From the NCBI GenBank assembly GCA_964577195.1, contig CAZNYF010000019.1, positions 1 through 24,260 on the forward strand: 24,260 nucleotides of DNA, in the 5' to 3' direction. Origin of the DNA: HyVt-560 sp964577195 (GTDB lineage Bacteria > Pseudomonadota > Gammaproteobacteria > UWMA-0217). The first letter of the stretch is position 1. Every line of letters begins with the position of its first letter. This document shows, piece after piece, positions 21,777-24,260 of this stretch. The notes below the pieces were generated by a model that did no database searches, was not told the origin of the DNA, and was given only the letters and a program-made list of their open reading frames with translations. Made by a program: the position numbers and the translations under genes.

Positions 21777-22778
21777 TTACGCAGCGACGTGCTCAACTAA
21801 ACGCAACATGTTGCAGGTGTAGCCGTACTCGTTGTCGTACCAGGAAACAACTTTAACGAAGGTGTCATCCAATGCGATACCTGCGCCTGCATCAAAGATC
21901 GAAGATGCGCTGATGCCACGAAAATCAGAAGAAACTACATTCTCGTCTGTGTACGCCAATGTACCTTTAAGCTCGCCTTCTGACGCTTCTTTAATCGCGG
22001 AACAAATATCATCGTAAGATGCTGGCTTGTCGAGTTCGCAAGTCAGGTCAACAACAGATACGTCAACGGAAGGAATTCTAAAAGCCATACCTGTCAGCTT
22101 GCCATTTAACTCAGGCAGTACCACGCCTACTGCTTTAGCAGCGCCCGTTGATGAAGGAATGATGTTCTCAAATACAGAACGTCCACCGCGCCAGTCTTTC
22201 ATTGATGGGCCGTCAACCGTTTTCTGAGTTGCAGTTGATGCGTGAACAGTCGTCATCAAACCACGCTTTAAGCCCCAGTTATCGTTAATCACTTTAGCGA
22301 TGGGTGCTAAGCAGTTGGTAGTACAAGATGCCGCTGAAACGATTGCTTCACCTTTATATTCACTGTGGTTTACGCCGTAAACAAACATGGGGCCGTCATC
22401 TTTACGAGGAGCTGATTGAACAACTTTCTTAGCACCCGCATCAATGTGTGCCTGGCAGCTTTCTTGATCGAGGAAGAAACCAGTACAATCAATAACCACG
22501 TCTGCGTCTACATCGCCCCATTTGAGGTCCGCAGGATTACGCTCAGCTGATAGGCGGATTTTATTACCATCTACTGTAAAAGAAGTTGCATCAACAGCGG
22601 TTACTTCACCGTCGAAACGGCCATGCGCTGTATCGTACTTAAGCATGTATGCAAGATAATCGTTATCTAGCAGATCATTGATACCGACAACTTCCAACCC
22701 TGGGAAATCTTTTTTGATCGCACGAAAAACCATCCGACCGATACGTCCAAAACCATTAATACCAACTTTAACTGTCAT
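21777..22778 (-). CDS. gap: Glyceraldehyde-3-phosphate dehydrogenase
   Basis: Oxidises glyceraldehyde-3-phosphate to 1,3-bisphosphoglycerate with NAD. The 333-residue protein starts VKVGINGFGRIGRMVFRA (Rossmann fold); the Asp in VGINDL (Asp35) suggests NAD preference. The catalytic Cys152 is in SAASCTTNCLAPIAKV, and the substrate loop reads HASTATQKTVDGPSMKDWRGGR. The C-terminal WYDNEYGYTCNMLRLVEHVA is typical. AAGGAG lies 7 nt before the ATG. Hairpin terminators lie both before (after tkt) and after this gene, so its transcript can be a separate unit. Confidence 0.97.
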   Translation of the reverse strand: MTVKVGINGFGRIGRMVFRAIKKDFPGLEVVGINDLLDNDYLAYMLKYDTAHGRFDGEVTAVDATSFTVDGNKIRLSAERNPADLKWGDVDADVVIDCTGFFLDQESCQAHIDAGAKKVVQSAPRKDDGPMFVYGVNHSEYKGEAIVSAASCTTNCLAPIAKVINDNWGLKRGLMTTVHASTATQKTVDGPSMKDWRGGRSVFENIIPSSTGAAKAVGVVLPELNGKLTGMAFRIPSVDVSVVDLTCELDKPASYDDICSAIKEASEGELKGTLAYTDENVVSSDFRGISASSIFDAGAGIALDDTFVKVVSWYDNEYGYTCNMLRLVEHVAA

Positions 22779-22820
22779 GATTTGTCTCCTTTAAGGAATA
22801 AAATTAGAAAATAAAAATAA

Positions 22821-22844
22821 CAACGCTCCCTTTCAGGAGCGTTG
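22821..22844 (-). terminator. Rho-independent terminator after tkt
   Basis: CAACGCTCC (22821-22829) and GGAGCGTTG (22836-22844) form a perfect 9-bp stem with a 6-nt loop. On the minus strand it is followed by TTATTTTTATTTT. It lies 10 nt after the tkt stop. Confidence 0.88.
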
Positions 22845-22854
22845 GATAAAAAGT

Positions 22855-24260
22855 TTAAGCAACCTTGTCAATCGCTTTGCCGACGTTCTCAGCAGTGATA
22901 CCAAAGTACTCAAATAACTCTGGCGCTGGGGCGGACTCGCCAAAAGAACTCATACCAATCACTTCGCCTTGCAGGCCGACGTATTTCCACCAGCCATCCA
23001 TAATGGCAGCTTCAACCGCAACACGAGCGGTCACGGCGGCTGGCAATACAGATTCTTTGTAAGCATCGTCTTGCGCTTCAAATATTTCAACAGAAGGCAT
23101 GGAAACCACGCGGACTTTCTTATCTGAAGCTTCAGCCGCTTCCATCGCGAGATACACTTCTGAACCGGTTGCCATGACGATCACATCGGGTGTTCCGTCG
23201 GTGTCTTTAAGGATGTAACCACCTTTTGCGATATCTGCTATTTGAGCATCGGAGCGCGTTTGGAAAGGCAAGCCTTGACGGGAGAAGGCCAATACCGATG
23301 GACGTGTCCTGTTTTCAATCGCATCTTTCCAGGCAACCACTGATTCAACCGTGTCGCACGGTCTCCAGACAGCCATATTCGGAATCATGCGCAATGTTGG
23401 AATTTGCTCAACGCCCTGGTGAGTCGGGCCATCTTCACCCAAACCAATGGAATCATGTGTATAAACAAAGATTGTACCGATCTTCATTAATGCCGCCATC
23501 CGTAACGCGTTTCGAGCGTATTCAGAGAACATCAGAAAGGTCGCGCCATAAGGCATTAAACCGCCGTGTAGCTGTATACCATTCATAATCGCCGACATGC
23601 CAAATTCACGTACACCGTAAGAGATGTAGTTACCGGCAAAGTTCATTTCGGCAGAGCCGTGATCATCATTGATCCGAACGCTCTTGTCGTTAAAGGTATT
23701 ATTTGATGGAGAAAGATCCGCAGAACCGCCGAGGAATTCAGGCAAAATTGGAGCGAAACCGTTGAGTGCGCCTTTTGATGCAACACGCGTTGCCGGGGAC
23801 TCTGCTTTCGCATTGGTGTCTGCAATCACTTGCTGTGCCACAGCCTCAAAGTCAGCGGGGAGTTCATGCGCCATACGTCGTTTGAATTCCGCAGCTTCTG
23901 TTGGGAATGCCGCTTCATAGGCAGCGAACTTTTCGTTCCAAGCGGCTTCTTTGGCAGCGCCTGCTTCTTTTGCATCCCAATCCGCGTAAATATCAGCAGG
24001 AATTTCAAACGGTGCGTGATCCCAACCCATATTTTTACGCGCATCAGCAAGCGCAGCTTCGCCTAGCGCTTCACCGTGGATGTTGTGTCCACCTTCTTTC
24101 TTCTCACCGGCTGTACCGATACCTTTACCAATCACTGTTTTACAGCAGATCAATGAAGGCTTGCCAGTTTCAGCAATGGCCGCTTCTGTCGCAGCGTGAA
24201 TGGCACCTGAATCATGCCCGTCAATTGATTGTACATGCCAGCCGCAAGCTTCAAAACGCA
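22855..24260 (-). CDS. tkt: Transketolase, partial (N-terminus beyond the window)
   Basis: Thiamine-diphosphate enzyme moving two-carbon units between sugar phosphates in the pentose phosphate or Calvin pathway. The visible 468 codons are the C-terminal two thirds of a protein usually about 665 residues long. They contain WHVQSIDGHD, CCKTVIGKGIGTAGEKKEGGHNIHGEALG, the pyrimidine-binding domain with GGSADLSPSNNT, NYISYGVREFGMSAIMNG and THDSIGLGEDGPTHQGVEQ, LRMIPNMAVWRPCD, and the C-terminal domain RVVSMPSVEIFEAQ. The frame continues to the window edge. It is first of the visible cluster and is followed by a terminator and gap. Confidence 0.96.
   Translation of the reverse strand, partial: RFEACGWHVQSIDGHDSGAIHAATEAAIAETGKPSLICCKTVIGKGIGTAGEKKEGGHNIHGEALGEAALADARKNMGWDHAPFEIPADIYADWDAKEAGAAKEAAWNEKFAAYEAAFPTEAAEFKRRMAHELPADFEAVAQQVIADTNAKAESPATRVASKGALNGFAPILPEFLGGSADLSPSNNTFNDKSVRINDDHGSAEMNFAGNYISYGVREFGMSAIMNGIQLHGGLMPYGATFLMFSEYARNALRMAALMKIGTIFVYTHDSIGLGEDGPTHQGVEQIPTLRMIPNMAVWRPCDTVESVVAWKDAIENRTRPSVLAFSRQGLPFQTRSDAQIADIAKGGYILKDTDGTPDVIVMATGSEVYLAMEAAEASDKKVRVVSMPSVEIFEAQDDAYKESVLPAAVTARVAVEAAIMDGWWKYVGLQGEVIGMSSFGESAPAPELFEYFGITAENVGKAIDKVA

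Noticed and set aside
1..24260. tRNA, rRNA, CRISPR array, riboswitch or prophage genes
   Set aside because: No cloverleaf-like, rRNA-like, regularly spaced repeat or phage-structural signal was seen in any intergenic stretch.

Overview
The window is chromosomal DNA of moderate GC from a gram-negative, TonB-using bacterium, most likely a gammaproteobacterium. The evidence is the six-gene TonB2-type energy module in the order known from Vibrio and relatives, an OmpA-type lipoprotein, and PurU, AroC and BioD of proteobacterial type. The species cannot be named from the sequence. It is a draft scaffold: one 100-N gap is flanked by an exact 55-bp duplication and looks like an unmerged contig overlap.

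Layout. 1-1953 (-): a TonB-dependent receptor, cut by the window edge, with an unusual Lys/Glu/Ala-rich linker between signal peptide and plug. 1954-2355: divergent control region with a cluster of TATCGA-like half-sites. 2356-7814 (+): DUF3450, TtpC-like ExbB fusion, ExbB2, ExbD2, TonB2 and a TPR protein, i.e. a complete TonB2 system whose obvious client is the divergent receptor. An 85-bp palindrome sits between exbB and exbD. 7850-10789 (-): aroC, then a Phd/VapC toxin-antitoxin pair, then an MFS transporter whose expected start codon reads ATT. 10842-11003 and 12593-12754: two palindromes of exactly 162 bp with the same termini. 11015-12428 (-): purU and a TlpA-like thioredoxin. 12793-16161 (+): OmpA lipoprotein, bioD, a possible small CxxC protein, a HGDxxxxN kinase and an inositol-monophosphatase-family protein, tightly packed. 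16310-17620 (+): a second toxin-antitoxin pair and a wrecked cytosine-C5 methyltransferase gene. 17755-24260 (-): tkt (partial), gap, pgk, pyk and class I fba, a central-carbon cluster with hairpins after tkt, gap and fba.

How it works together. The left third energises outer-membrane uptake: ExbB/ExbD/TtpC use the proton gradient, TonB2 spans the periplasm, and the coiled-coil DUF3450 and TPR proteins are accessories. The right third is lower glycolysis plus transketolase. The middle is housekeeping biosynthesis punctuated by small mobile palindromes and toxin-antitoxin modules.

Most notable: (1) pyk has no ATG, GTG or TTG upstream of its conserved N-terminus and lies in the same frame as pgk, separated from it only by the pgk TAG; (2) a 162-bp palindromic element family whose two copies differ inside yet each stays self-complementary, one apparently in the ompA mRNA leader; (3) the coil-bearing receptor beside a coil-rich TonB2 system; (4) a methyltransferase remnant with a 1-nt insertion in its catalytic Cys codon.
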